Notes: generated by a model from the sequence alone, not told the origin. 64,000 nucleotides of DNA from Obscuribacter phosphatis_A (GCA_017303615.1 JAFLCK010000027.1:7825-71824), one strand, 5' to 3'; numbered from the stretch's first letter, positions 1 through 9,197 are shown. Made by a program: numbers and translations.

Positions 1-108
1 CGAAAGGGATAAATAACAGCAGGTTACTTGGATAATTCCGGTTAGTTTAGTGCCCTTGTGGTAATAAGTAAGTTAGTGAAGCTTTTCAAGCGAAAGGTCA
101 CTGGCTAG

Positions 109-1059
109 ATGTCTATTGACGAAAATGTGGACGCTTTGCTCCGTTTATTGCCGGAGATGGAGCAGTCGCTGGGACCGGAGCATCCTGACCTGGCCGACTA
201 TCTGATTTCGCTCGGGCTTCTGCTCTACCACGATAGTCGCTTTGAAGAAGCCGAGGACTTATTTAGCCGGGCTTTGACGATGCGGCAGAAACTTTTAGCG
301 GTAGATCACCCCGATGTCGCTGCCGCGCTTAACCATCTTGGGCTGGTTTATTTGGCTCAGGGCCGTTACGCCGAAGCCGAGCCACTCTTTAAACGTGCTC
401 TTTCTGTGCAAGAAAAGACTTTAGGACCTGAGCACCTTGCCATTGCCTCCGCCTTATCTAACTTGGGCGATTTGTACATTACTCTAGGCCGCTTCCCTGA
501 GGCCGAGGAAGTAATAAAGCGGGCGATCAAGATCAGAGAACGTTATTTGGGTGTGGAGGACACAGGTCTCATCGAAGTCTTGAACAGTCTCGCCAATATC
601 TATTATGAACAAGGGCGAAACCTCGATGCTGAGCCTCTTTTCCGCCGCGTCTTGAAAATAGAAGAGCGGGTCCACGGCAACGACCATCCTAATGTCGCCA
701 GTGCTCTCAATAATCTAGCTGCCCTCTTTACCGATAAAGAGCATTTCGACCAAGCCGAGCCTCTACACCGGCGAGCCCTTGCAATCAGAGAGAAAGTGCT
801 CAGCCCCGACCATCCTAAAGTGGCCGAAAGCCTCAATAATCTTGGTTGGCTCTACCATCAGCACGGCAATCATGCCAGAGCTGAAAGTCTCTATCGGCGG
901 GCAATTGAGATATGGGAGCGGGCTCTGGGACCAGAACATTCCTTTGTCGCTGCCTGTCTCGAAAACTATGCCGACCTTTTGCGCAAGACCAATCGGTCTG
1001 GGGAAGCTGTGGCAATTGATCTGAGAGTGCAGGAGATTCGTTCCAAGTTTATGGAATAG
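109..1059 (+). CDS. TPR protein, kinesin-light-chain type
   Basis: The 316-residue protein is almost entirely tandem ~42-residue tetratricopeptide repeats of the kinesin-light-chain kind. About seven units carry the pattern A-E-x-L-(F/Y)-x-R-A-L-x-I-x-E followed by HP-x-V-A-x-x-L-N-N-L. There is no signal peptide or membrane segment, so it should be a cytosolic protein-protein interaction scaffold. The ATG start is preceded by GAAAGG at 92-97, a usable ribosome binding site. Nothing in the protein or its neighbours indicates a partner. TPR_12 proteins of this sort are abundant in cyanobacteria-related genomes. The family call is secure; the role is unknown. Confidence 0.9.
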   Translation: MSIDENVDALLRLLPEMEQSLGPEHPDLADYLISLGLLLYHDSRFEEAEDLFSRALTMRQKLLAVDHPDVAAALNHLGLVYLAQGRYAEAEPLFKRALSVQEKTLGPEHLAIASALSNLGDLYITLGRFPEAEEVIKRAIKIRERYLGVEDTGLIEVLNSLANIYYEQGRNLDAEPLFRRVLKIEERVHGNDHPNVASALNNLAALFTDKEHFDQAEPLHRRALAIREKVLSPDHPKVAESLNNLGWLYHQHGNHARAESLYRRAIEIWERALGPEHSFVAACLENYADLLRKTNRSGEAVAIDLRVQEIRSKFME

Positions 1060-1179
1060 CTCTGAGTGAGCAGAAAGTCTCTGTCAAGTTTATGTAATGA
1101 CCATGAGATTGCAAGGAATTTCGGACAAGTTTATGGGCTAGCGGTTACTTCAAGTATAGGCTTTGGTGTTTGTGGCGTC

Positions 1180-2517
1180 CTAGGACTTTCCTAGAAAGTT
1201 ACGGGCATTCTTTAGACTTGATATTTGTTTAGAGGCGGTCTCGCTGGCACGCAACCCGGTTTGTCCAACCAAGGCTAAAAGAAGCAGTGCAAGCAAAATG
1301 CCGGCTATTTGAAGGTATGAAAATGACTGCAAAAGAAAAATCTGCTCAAGCTGTCCACTACCCGTGGTGGCATAGGGAAAGACGCCTGCCGGATTAATCT
1401 GGGTAGAAAGAATAAAGCCCATCAAAATCAGAGCTTGGGCAATACGCACGGTTAGACCTTGCTTGAGGGTCGCCAGTCGACAGAGGGCGAGGAAATATAT
1501 TGTCTGAAACCCGTTGAGAAATGAATAGGTGGCGGCGACAGTCAAAAAGAAGGCGGCGGCGACAGTCAGCGCTAAAAAGGCGAGATTGCCTTTGCACCGA
1601 CCAAGCAAGAGCAGAATGATCACAGCCAAAATGAGGGGCACGTTGTGCATATTGGCTTCGGTGATGAACTCGCCTTTATATCTGAAGTGATTGGCTAAAT
1701 TGTTGGCGACTACTTGCAGACCAGAATCAACCGTCAATAGCAAGATGACAATCACAGAAGGCGACACAATTAAATTCTTTGAAATCGAAGCAACCAGCCC
1801 TGCTACTTCGCCTTTTCCTGCTTCTTCGTCTTTTCCTGCTTCTTCGTCTTTTCCTGCTTCTTCGTCTTTTCCTGCTTCTAACTCGTCTATTCCTTGATTT
1901 CCTGCTTCTATTGCCGCTTTCTTTTGTTCTTCAAGTCTCGCTTGTAGGGCTTGCAATTCATTCAGAGACTTCTCTGCAGTCTCTCGGCGTCTATCTGCAT
2001 GCAGCGAATAAGCCACTACATATAGTGCGATGAGAGTGCCGGCGAAATTGAACCAATCGGTGTGCCAAAGGGTTTGAAAGAGCTGGGCTAGGGCATCGCT
2101 GCCGGCAAGACTGCTGCCGCCAAAATTGCTGCCGGCAAAACTGCTGCCGGCAAAATTGCAATTGAGCTGATGCATTTTTAGCGCTAGAGCAGCGGCTTGC
2201 GCCAGCATGAGTGAAAGAATTCCAGTCATGGGGTTGGCATATGCGAGATAGACAAAGGAAAAAACACAGCTATATAGACAGGCATCTTCTCCTGGGGCTA
2301 GATATGAACTTAGTAGAGCGGCACCGAGGTCTAGAGCAAACATCACTGCTGGTGGTAGACTCACAAAACCGAGTGGTACCAGAAAAAGCATAATGCCTAG
2401 AGCAAAAAGGTCTGGTTTACCTCCAGCTTGGGCAAGCGACAATATTATGAGTAGCAAAATTCCCACTGCTCTCACGATGGCAATAATTTTCTTTGTTTCC
2501 GGTAAGTTTTTCACCAA
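1180..2517 (-). CDS. Polytopic membrane protein with two in-frame repeat tracts
   Basis: This 445-residue protein is unrecognised. It has roughly ten hydrophobic segments split by a hydrophilic central region. Two repeat tracts stand out. One is an N-F-A-G-S-S type pentad run near residues 119-142, encoded by a 15-bp DNA repeat. The other is a four-copy E-A-G-K-D-E run near residues 213-237, encoded by an 18-bp repeat. The charged tract follows a coiled-coil-like stretch and lies between the N-terminal and C-terminal membrane bundles, so it is probably cytoplasmic. Membrane-bound O-antigen or exosortase-type proteins have similar hydropathy, but no motif supports naming it. The ATG start at 2517 lies just upstream of the next gene on the same strand. 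Confidence 0.75.
   Translation of the reverse strand: MVKNLPETKKIIAIVRAVGILLLIILSLAQAGGKPDLFALGIMLFLVPLGFVSLPPAVMFALDLGAALLSSYLAPGEDACLYSCVFSFVYLAYANPMTGILSLMLAQAAALALKMHQLNCNFAGSSFAGSNFGGSSLAGSDALAQLFQTLWHTDWFNFAGTLIALYVVAYSLHADRRRETAEKSLNELQALQARLEEQKKAAIEAGNQGIDELEAGKDEEAGKDEEAGKDEEAGKGEVAGLVASISKNLIVSPSVIVILLLTVDSGLQVVANNLANHFRYKGEFITEANMHNVPLILAVIILLLLGRCKGNLAFLALTVAAAFFLTVAATYSFLNGFQTIYFLALCRLATLKQGLTVRIAQALILMGFILSTQINPAGVFPYATTGSGQLEQIFLLQSFSYLQIAGILLALLLLALVGQTGLRASETASKQISSLKNARNFLGKS
1810..1880. repeat. 18-bp minisatellite inside a coding region
   Basis: About four tandem copies of an 18-bp unit (CTTTTCCTGCTTCTTCGT on the + strand) encode repeated E-A-G-K-D-E in the membrane protein on the - strand. 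Because 18 is a multiple of three, copy-number change would lengthen or shorten the loop without breaking the frame. Confidence 0.9.
2094..2160. repeat. 15-bp minisatellite inside a coding region
   Basis: Four to five tandem 15-bp units of the form GCAAAAYTGCTGCCG encode the N/S-F-A-G-S pentads of the same membrane protein. The unit keeps the reading frame. Confidence 0.85.
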
Positions 2518-2558
2518 ATCTGCCTATGTTTGGAACATCTAGTATACGTTTGGAAAAT

Positions 2559-3608
2559 CTAGTACGACTGTGCCCTTCTTTCATCTTCCTTAGCTAAACT
2601 TTCTTTACCCATAGCTCTGTAAACTTTAGCTCTTGCTCTTAGTAGTGGTGCTACTTCCGGCGACATTTCAATAGCGCTGGTGTAGTCCTTGATTGCCTTA
2701 CTGTATTCTTTTAGATTGAAATAGCACTCGCCTCTCATTCTCAAAACATCATCATTGCTTGGTGCCGTGTTATAGACTTTGTCTAGGCCTTTTATTGCTT
2801 CACGAAAATGCTTGGTGCGCAAATAGAATTGGCATTTGTCTAGTTTTAAGTTTAGTTTGTTTGGACGAATTGAGATAGCTTTATCGTAGCTTGTTTCGGC
2901 TTTCTTAAATTCGCCTGCTCGTTCATAAAGACTGGCTAGAATCAAGGCAATGTCATAGCGGTCAGGGGCAAGTTTGGCTGCCTCTTCCAAATCGTGGCAG
3001 GCTCCCCGACTGTCTCCATTAGCGCTCAGAGCTAGGGCTCTATTCTTGAGAAAATCGGTATTCTTAGGGGCCGCTTTCACAGCTAGATTAAAGGCAGCAA
3101 GTGCTTCTCTAGCTTTCTCTTGTTCAAGTAGTTTTTGACCGGCAAGATTATTAGCGTCTGCTTGCAGGGGATTGAGCTGCAACGCCTTTCTCATGTCTTG
3201 TTCAGAGAGCGCCTGCCAGCGTCCACGCCCTTCCATTTGAGCGAGTTTCATCTCGGCTACGGCTCTTAATGCGTACAGAGTCGCCTGGCTTTCAGCTTTA
3301 GATATGTTCTTGATTGCCGCACTAAGTGTCTGTACTTCTTTTTCGAAATCCTTAGATTCTCTCTCAATTTCAGCTTTGATAAGATAGCTCTTGAGATTAT
3401 GGGGATCTTCTGAAAGCTTTTTTTCTATCGAGCTTAATCCCCCTAGCTCCTGAATTCTTCTAGTCGTTCTATTTCGCATTGGTGCTTGAGATTGAACGGA
3501 GGATAATTGCGAACTGCTATTTTGAGCAAGGGCTGAGCCGTTAGTTGTCGCGAAAGCGGCGACAAGCAATATTGCAGAGTGACTAGTGACGTAACGCAGT
3601 TTATTCAT
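2559..3608 (-). CDS. Secreted TPR-repeat protein
   Basis: The 349-residue product begins with a signal peptide: positive MNKLR, a hydrophobic core around residues 12-22 and an A-L-A-Q cleavage region. A linker and about seven TPR units follow (for example around A-x-x-x-Y-D-K-A-I-S-I-R-P and Y-S-K-A-I-K-D-Y-T-S-A-I). It should act outside the cytoplasmic membrane as an interaction scaffold. The gene lies 41 bases downstream of the membrane protein on the same strand and may be co-transcribed with it. No enzymatic domain is visible. Confidence 0.85.
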   Translation of the reverse strand: MNKLRYVTSHSAILLVAAFATTNGSALAQNSSSQLSSVQSQAPMRNRTTRRIQELGGLSSIEKKLSEDPHNLKSYLIKAEIERESKDFEKEVQTLSAAIKNISKAESQATLYALRAVAEMKLAQMEGRGRWQALSEQDMRKALQLNPLQADANNLAGQKLLEQEKAREALAAFNLAVKAAPKNTDFLKNRALALSANGDSRGACHDLEEAAKLAPDRYDIALILASLYERAGEFKKAETSYDKAISIRPNKLNLKLDKCQFYLRTKHFREAIKGLDKVYNTAPSNDDVLRMRGECYFNLKEYSKAIKDYTSAIEMSPEVAPLLRARAKVYRAMGKESLAKEDERRAQSY

Positions 3609-3879
3609 TGAATCGATTGTACTGTATATCTAATGTGTGAAAGTCGTCGATATGACAACTAGCGTTGTTCGAAAGGGGAACGGATTCTATTTGCGATGGG
3701 AAAATTAAGTGGGTTAATCTTGGCTGTAGTTTTTATACCTGTTTTTCTGGGTTTCCGGCGAAATCGATACCTCGAAAAAGCAAAATCGATATGCACCGTA
3801 AATTTTGTAGTTCTTTCCTTGTCCAAAAGGGTTCGTCTCAAGTCTGGCTGTCAATAGTTAAATCGCTGAAAAAAGAGTC

Positions 3880-5085
3880 TCAGTATCCAGATTCACTTTG
3901 TCGAGGCGGTGGGGGCGTGTCTTCGCCAAGCCCCCACCACTCATCGCGCATATAGGTGTCGTAAAAGAGCATCCAGGTGTACTTTGACGCTTCTGCCCGA
4001 TTGAGCTCTTGCCTTATTATCTTGAGAGAGGCGTGCACATCAAGCAAAGCCAGGTCGATGAAACCCATTCCGGGCCCAAAGCCGGTGCCTAAACTCGCAC
4101 CGACCTTTTCTTTTCTCAAGTTTGCATCTATAGCTTCTTCGACGGCATAAACCCATTCAACAGATTCGCTATCGAAAGGACTGAGTGAGGTCTTGATATA
4201 AGCAAAAACCTCACCATGTTTTGAGAAGTTACTAGAGTGAAACAGATTGCGACTTAGTTTAGCCATAATCACATTTGGTGCTTTAGTGCTAGAGCTGATT
4301 CTTCCGTGATGCTCAGCACTAAGCTTCATTACAGAATAGTCTTCACTTTCAATATCAAGAACCGGATAATCCGGAAGATTATCAATCAAATCGGCGATCA
4401 TCCCAGACAGCCTAGTTCTTACTTCATCAAGGTGAAAGAACTCGTGGCGCTCTTCTTCTTTCTTTGCCAGGGCGAAAACTTTCGCTAGCAGTCCTTCGTC
4501 CTTCGGTACTGTTGATATTATGTCGATCCAAATATCTATGTACTCTTGTCCCAAGAAAGTGTCGGCGGCAAGGAAAACTTCTTGCAAGTCAGAATATTTG
4601 TCTCTGGATTTGATGAATTGACTGCGAAAAACTAAGTCAAATGCATTGGTTTCCTTGACTATGATTGCTGCTTCTAGGTCGTCCCAGTTTTGCTTGGCCA
4701 TTGAATGGTTGGAATTTTTGACATTTAGCGCCGCCGGCGTCTTGTGTTGAGTGAAGCGCCAACCGGGAATCTGCGGAGCTAACTCAATGATTGAGTTGGT
4801 CATTGGTCTTAAATGGTGATTCTCTTCTGGCGTGATCGCCAAAATGAGCCGGTCTTCCTCACTAATGATGTCTTTGCCTATTTCCCACAGCAAGTTTTCA
4901 TCGATTGCTTGCAGATTTTTTTCCAGCCAGCGCAACATGAAGTCACTTGCTCTCTGATAATAGGCTTCTCTGAGAGTCTTATGATCTCGCTCAAACTGAG
5001 CCCAAAAGGCCTCAATCAATCTGAGCTTTTCTCGCTTGTTCTTCTGTTCTTCCGCAGTTCCATACTCGGCTAGATACCAGCGCAT
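3880..5085 (-). CDS. Hypothetical protein
   Basis: The 401-residue protein lacks a signal peptide and membrane segments. Around residues 80-115 it contains a block ending A-P-Q-I-P-G-W-R-F-T. This resembles a phrase seen in an uncharacterised bacterial family ('...APxLPGWxFxAxRP'), which I recall only as hypothetical. The rest is acidic and mostly helical. It ends with a Pro run before the stop. The gene is 10 bases downstream of the dehydrogenase on the same strand, so the two are probably one transcript. I do not assign a function. Confidence 0.7.
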   Translation of the reverse strand: MRWYLAEYGTAEEQKNKREKLRLIEAFWAQFERDHKTLREAYYQRASDFMLRWLEKNLQAIDENLLWEIGKDIISEEDRLILAITPEENHHLRPMTNSIIELAPQIPGWRFTQHKTPAALNVKNSNHSMAKQNWDDLEAAIIVKETNAFDLVFRSQFIKSRDKYSDLQEVFLAADTFLGQEYIDIWIDIISTVPKDEGLLAKVFALAKKEEERHEFFHLDEVRTRLSGMIADLIDNLPDYPVLDIESEDYSVMKLSAEHHGRISSSTKAPNVIMAKLSRNLFHSSNFSKHGEVFAYIKTSLSPFDSESVEWVYAVEEAIDANLRKEKVGASLGTGFGPGMGFIDLALLDVHASLKIIRQELNRAEASKYTWMLFYDTYMRDEWWGLGEDTPPPPRQSESGY

Positions 5086-5095
5086 TGTCTTCTAG

Positions 5096-5935
5096 CTAAT
5101 CTCGATAAGTAGGTTTGATTTGCTTGGCAAGAAAGCGCATTATGCCCGGGGCGACACCATGTAAACGCTCTGCTACTTTACCGGGCAGGGTGAGAATAAT
5201 TTCTTGTGATCCGCCTTTGTCCATGGCTTCAATTATTTCTTTTACGCACTCTTCTGTGCTGATGCTCAGTAAGTGTTTCATCATTAGACCGGTAAGGTCG
5301 TTCTTCTGAGCAATCACTGTAGGATTGCGCTCGTCGGGTAACTTGTTTTTTTCGAAGAACTCAGTGCGAACCCAGCCAGGGCAGACCGTGATCACGTCGA
5401 TATTGTCACCGGCCAGTTCTGCGGCCAGACCCTCTGAAAGAGCTGTAAGCGCAAATTTTGAGGCGCAATAGCTGACTGAGCCTGGTATGGCGATTTTTCC
5501 TGCCACAGAAGAGATATTGATTATTTTTGAGTGGTCTTGCGACTTGAGATGCGGCAATGCTTTTTGGGTTAGTTTGAGAGCGCTGAAGAAATTCACTTCG
5601 AAAACTCTACGCCAATCTTCTTCTGTGAGCTTCGAAAAACTGCCGCCAATGCCCATACCGGCATTGTTTACGATGATGTTCAATTTGCCGAATTGATTCA
5701 CTGCTGTTTCTACAAGGCTTTCGCTGATGGCGGCGTTGGAGATATCACCGGCTATGACAACCGCTTCACCTCCCCGTTTCTTAACCTCTTCTTGCAACTC
5801 CAGCAAGGCTGTTTCGCTTCTGGCTGTCAGAACCATGCGGGCTTTATAGATGTTGGCTAGTGAAAGCGCCAGACCTCTGCCAATACCTGTGGAGGCGCCG
5901 GTGATGATGACGCTTGGCTGTTTGGGAAGTTTCAA
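5096..5935 (-). CDS. Short-chain dehydrogenase/reductase
   Basis: A 279-residue classical SDR. The Rossmann nucleotide-binding motif T-G-A-S-T-G-I-G is at about residues 12-19, N-N-A-G is near residue 90, and the catalytic Ser plus Y-C-A-S-K (YxxxK) are near residues 142-160. It should be a cytosolic NAD(P)-dependent oxidoreductase. The substrate cannot be read from sequence; the closest-looking relatives are generic ketoreductases of the DltE/YqjQ kind. The motifs are intact, so it is probably active. It is followed within 10 bases by the hypothetical gene at 3880-5085. Confidence 0.93.
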   Translation of the reverse strand: MKLPKQPSVIITGASTGIGRGLALSLANIYKARMVLTARSETALLELQEEVKKRGGEAVVIAGDISNAAISESLVETAVNQFGKLNIIVNNAGMGIGGSFSKLTEEDWRRVFEVNFFSALKLTQKALPHLKSQDHSKIINISSVAGKIAIPGSVSYCASKFALTALSEGLAAELAGDNIDVITVCPGWVRTEFFEKNKLPDERNPTVIAQKNDLTGLMMKHLLSISTEECVKEIIEAMDKGGSQEIILTLPGKVAERLHGVAPGIMRFLAKQIKPTYRD

Positions 5936-5954
5936 TTGATATGGTCTCTAGTAA

Positions 5955-7154
5955 CTAAAGAAATAGGAGAGTCTCGGGACCGTAGACCGCAAGCATGTAA
6001 CTCATCTCAGAGTTATAACTGCTATCTGTCAACATTGATTTTAAGGCATTGAAGCTGGAAAGTCCTTGATGTTTGGCTTTGATATCTGCGACTAGCTTCA
6101 TGCCTCGAGGAGTAGCGCAGTCGTTCTGATAGAGAGTGTAAGCCTGCCAAAGCTGGCTAAAGATGGCTATTTGTACCAGTAATTGGGCTAAGAGCATGAG
6201 ATAGCCATCAAGACCGGTGATGATTTGAGTAGCAAAGAGTATGAAAGAGCCAATTGAAAAGACCATGGCAAAGGCGAAATACGCAAGGCTGTAGAGAAGG
6301 AAGTTGATCATCTTTAAGAAACTGGTGAGCAGTTTCATTCTCCAGTTGGCTTTGCCGCTATGAGAGAGAATGTTCATCACTTCGTTATAGTAAGGAATGT
6401 AATGCCTGGCGCCAATTGTGATTTTGATAAAAAGTGCCCCTAAGACTGCAGTTAAATAGACAGCCAGAGCCGAGGTCCAGGGCTCAAAGGTGTAGAACAA
6501 TATGAGAGCGGCGGCAATTTCAAAGACCACCGCAGCCAGTGCTAACTTCTGAGCAATCTTTTGCCGAACTGTCTCTTCGTAGATAAGTCCGCGACTGAGA
6601 AGATTCTTGCGTAATTCATCGGTCAGTCTTTGCTTATACGAAGTTGCGCCGATTTCAGCCGCCAGTCTGGCTAGTCCTGATAGCGAAACATACTTCCTCA
6701 GATTTCTAGGATCTTTGATGATTTCTCTGAAAGTATCTATAAGACCTGCTTTGATCAATCTAAACAATAAGGGCAGTCTCATCAGAAAGCCAAGCGGATT
6801 GGTTTTGATGTCGAGGCAAAGCGCCTCTTCTACTTTTCGCTTTGAATAGTCGGTAATCGACTTTTTCACTACGGTGGCGAGGTTGCCGGCATAAGTCTGT
6901 CGGTTATCTTCGATGAGTAAATTGCCTGGTGCCTTCACTTCACGGTGCACCAGGTCGAATAGCAGTACAAAAAGAGCATAGCCGCCACTTTGTTGAGTGA
7001 GATAGGCTGCTTCCACTGGCAGAATAAGATCGTCTAAATGCTCGTCTGAATTGGCAGAAGGCTTATCTTTTCTAGAGGCATTGAGCAATACTGTCGCTGA
7101 TGCTTTTAGGGCGACAAGCGTTACGATTAATAGGGCGATATTGAGTTGATGCAA
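5955..7154 (-). CDS. Hypothetical membrane protein
   Basis: A 399-residue protein with an N-terminal hydrophobic segment (residues 4-24), a long mixed helical domain, and about five further membrane segments between residues 205 and 370. The stretch after the first segment (I-L-P-V-E-A-A-Y-L-T...) is faintly like the start of TIGR04222 membrane proteins, but I would not name it so. It lies 19 bases upstream of the dehydrogenase on the same strand and 33 bases downstream of the pseudo-receiver gene. All four genes from 7604 to 3880 could therefore be one operon. Confidence 0.7.
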   Translation of the reverse strand: MHQLNIALLIVTLVALKASATVLLNASRKDKPSANSDEHLDDLILPVEAAYLTQQSGGYALFVLLFDLVHREVKAPGNLLIEDNRQTYAGNLATVVKKSITDYSKRKVEEALCLDIKTNPLGFLMRLPLLFRLIKAGLIDTFREIIKDPRNLRKYVSLSGLARLAAEIGATSYKQRLTDELRKNLLSRGLIYEETVRQKIAQKLALAAVVFEIAAALILFYTFEPWTSALAVYLTAVLGALFIKITIGARHYIPYYNEVMNILSHSGKANWRMKLLTSFLKMINFLLYSLAYFAFAMVFSIGSFILFATQIITGLDGYLMLLAQLLVQIAIFSQLWQAYTLYQNDCATPRGMKLVADIKAKHQGLSSFNALKSMLTDSSYNSEMSYMLAVYGPETLLFL

Positions 7155-7187
7155 TTAGGTAAATAGTTCAACTATTGAACTGAAGAA

Positions 7188-7604
7188 TCAGCCCGCCTTG
7201 ACCATGTATAGCGGTGCGCCTGTGACCACCTTTTGCTTCAGTCCGAACTTTTTTATGACATCCACCAAGTCTTTCAAGGAAACTTCGGGAGAAAGCTGGG
7301 CTTCTGATTCGGTTGCCAAAGGACCTTCGAGATCTTTCATAGCGCCGTCGTAGAGCAAGATGACCGGCAAATCTTGTCTGCTTTGCTTTAGTCTGCGCAA
7401 AACCGAAACTGCATCTATAGAGGGGGTGGAAATATTGAGAATGACCAAGTCAGGTTCAGCGACGCCGAGTCTTCTTTCGAGATTGCCCGAGGGAAGAGAG
7501 GTGCCGACTATCTCGAAGTCTCTTACCTGGTCTAGCCAAAGACTGAGAGTAACCAGTGAAAGCCTGTCGCTGTCGATAATAAAGATTTTGGTCGGGGGAT
7601 TCAT
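7188..7604 (-). CDS. Stand-alone receiver-like protein lacking the phospho-acceptor Asp
   Basis: A 138-residue protein with the fold signature of a CheY-type receiver: an acidic pair in I-I-D-S-D (residues 9-13), the beta-3 strand P-D-L-V-I-L-N-I-S-T-P at 51-61, and alternating helices and strands. The residue normally phosphorylated in the family is Asp in 'DLVILD'. Here it is Asn57. There is no output domain. It is therefore probably a pseudo-receiver that signals by binding rather than by phosphorylation, or a decayed regulator. It is the first gene of a possible operon with a membrane protein, an SDR and a hypothetical protein. Confidence 0.75.
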   Translation of the reverse strand: MNPPTKIFIIDSDRLSLVTLSLWLDQVRDFEIVGTSLPSGNLERRLGVAEPDLVILNISTPSIDAVSVLRRLKQSRQDLPVILLYDGAMKDLEGPLATESEAQLSPEVSLKDLVDVIKKFGLKQKVVTGAPLYMVKAG

Positions 7605-8060
7605 TTTGTGGTCCTATCTAGTTGGTCCTATTACGGAAATTAAAAGGGATAGGTTGGGGACTGAATTCTGGACTGATGCTTTGGACTAGGCGTTACTGAT
7701 AGAGCTAGGGGAGGAAATCTCAGGAATTTTCAAGACTTCTCAGGAAATCTCAGGAAATCTCAGGAAATCTACTAAACAAACCAATTTCATGCCAGAGCAA
7801 ACCGGTAAACGCTTCCGCCCGAGGGGGAAGATTTACTAGGATTTTGCTGAGCAGTTTTGCCGAGCGGATTTGCTGACCGGTTGAAAAATAAAAACAACCT
7901 GAAGATGTATCTAAGTGTATACCCTTAGCTAGTGTTTTGGAATGTAAAGCATCTCAGCAAAAGGAAAATCCTACCTTCGCTTGAATCGGGCAACTGGTGA
8001 GCTTATTGCTGCCTGAAGCAGGGGATTATGTTTTAAACTTAATCACTTAAAAACCAAGAT
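7605..8060. other. Intergenic region with 10-bp tandem repeat
   Basis: This 456-base gap lies between the start of the pseudo-receiver gene and the end of nadC, both on the - strand. Its only structured part is the 10-bp repeat at 7711-7770. It should contain the promoter of the leftward operon, but I cannot pick one out with confidence. Confidence 0.6.
7711..7770. repeat. 10-bp tandem repeat
   Basis: Three perfect copies of CAGGAAATCT lie at 7741-7770. Diverged copies sit at 7711-7730, separated by one degenerate unit. The 10-bp period matches one DNA helical turn, and the array is about 110 bases upstream of the pseudo-receiver start. Confidence 0.9.
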
Positions 8061-9014
8061 CTAGAATTCAAGTGAGAGATCTATGTTAACGGCTGAGTGG
8101 GTGAGCGCTCCAATTGATATAGCGCTTACCCCCTCGATTAGATATGTCGCTAGATTGGAGAGATTTACACCGCCCGAGACCTCCACAAAGCAACTCTTCT
8201 TATTATTGGATATCGTCTGTATAGCTTGTCGCACTTGGTCCGGGCTCATGTTATCAAGCAGTACTGCGTTAACTTCTGCATCCAGTGCTTCCTGCAGTTC
8301 CGCCAAACTGGCCACTTCTACTTCGATGTCTTTCTTGAGGCGGACACCGGCTTCTGGATGCTCTTTTAGATACTGTCTTACATTCTCAACCGCTTTTGTT
8401 ATCGAACCGGCCGCCCTTATATGGTTATCCTTGACCAAGACGGCGTCATATAGCCCCATGCGATGGTTTGTTCCACCACCTGCTAGAACCGCCATCTTCT
8501 CAATTGCTCTTAGCCCTGGTATGGTCTTGCGCGTGTCCAGTATCTTGATGCCGTAAGGTGCGGCTATTTGAGCATATTTGCGTGTATTAGTGGCGATGCC
8601 GCACATGCGCTGCACAAGATTGAGTGATAGTCGTTCAGCAATCAAGATTGCCCTGGCAGAGCCCCTAATCAAAGCAACCTCGACCTTTTCTCCCTTGCCT
8701 ACATCTATATAGGTTCCGTCTTGCTCGAGAATTTCGACTTCGATGTCTTTGTCGAGACAGCTAAACACCCGCTTACAAAACTCCAGCCCCGAGAGAACCG
8801 CCGATTCTTTGAGGAGCAGTCTGGCCTGCACTTGCTTATCAGCGGCTATGGTGGCCGCGGTGGTTATATCCAAGGCAAAAAGAGCGGACAGCTTCTCTTT
8901 GGAAAGCAAACTTTCTAGCTGGCAAGCCTGTTCCGGCAGACCGCCAAGGTCTTCAATGAGACCAAGGGCGATGAGAGTGTCGATTAGTTCTTTAGTAAAT
9001 TGGGCTTCAGTCAT
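8061..9014 (-). CDS. nadC: Nicotinate-nucleotide pyrophosphorylase (carboxylating)
   Basis: A 317-residue quinolinate phosphoribosyltransferase, which converts quinolinate and PRPP to nicotinate mononucleotide, CO2 and PPi in de novo NAD synthesis. Family signatures are present: an early D-I-T-T segment, N-L-V-Q-R-M-C-G-I-A-T, K-I-L-D-T-R-K-T-I-P-G-L-R, the G-G-G-T-N-H-R-M-G-L-Y-D loop, L-V-K-D-N-H-I, E-V-E-V near the C-terminal third, and L-L-D-N-M. The frame stays open far upstream, to 9416. I place the start at the ATG at 9014, because homology begins there and the upstream stretch overlaps the divergent gene. Length then fits the family. Confidence 0.95.
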   Translation of the reverse strand: MTEAQFTKELIDTLIALGLIEDLGGLPEQACQLESLLSKEKLSALFALDITTAATIAADKQVQARLLLKESAVLSGLEFCKRVFSCLDKDIEVEILEQDGTYIDVGKGEKVEVALIRGSARAILIAERLSLNLVQRMCGIATNTRKYAQIAAPYGIKILDTRKTIPGLRAIEKMAVLAGGGTNHRMGLYDAVLVKDNHIRAAGSITKAVENVRQYLKEHPEAGVRLKKDIEVEVASLAELQEALDAEVNAVLLDNMSPDQVRQAIQTISNNKKSCFVEVSGGVNLSNLATYLIEGVSAISIGALTHSAVNIDLSLEF

Positions 9015-9132
9015 TGTTATCTCAATTTTCTCTTGTCTTTTCCGGCAGCTGTTTCTTTCTTTTTGGCTTGTCCAGGGAAATAGAGCAGTCTTTGCTGCTG
9101 TCTTTGAAAGGGTCCATTTTATTAGAAATGCT

Positions 9133-9160
9133 TTGAAAAGAGCTATATCTCGGTTAAACT
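9133..9160 (+). promoter_or_regulatory. Candidate sigma-70 promoter for the 9198 gene
   Basis: TTGAAA at 9133-9138, a 16-base spacer and TAAACT at 9155-9160 make a plausible -35/-10 pair. They lie 38 bases before the start codon, in the gap divergent from nadC. Inferred by eye only. Confidence 0.35.
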
Positions 9161-9197
9161 GTCCTAGTAGCAAATATCTGTTGGGAGATAGTAGTTT

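Noticed and set aside
1779..2033. Plus-strand ORF with repeated L-F-L-L-L-R
   Set aside because: Only the antisense reading of the E-A-G-K-D-E minisatellite of the membrane protein gene.
3665..3955. 96-codon plus-strand ORF in the gap before the hypothetical gene
   Set aside because: Overlaps the end of the leftward gene, has no ribosome site, and its composition looks random.
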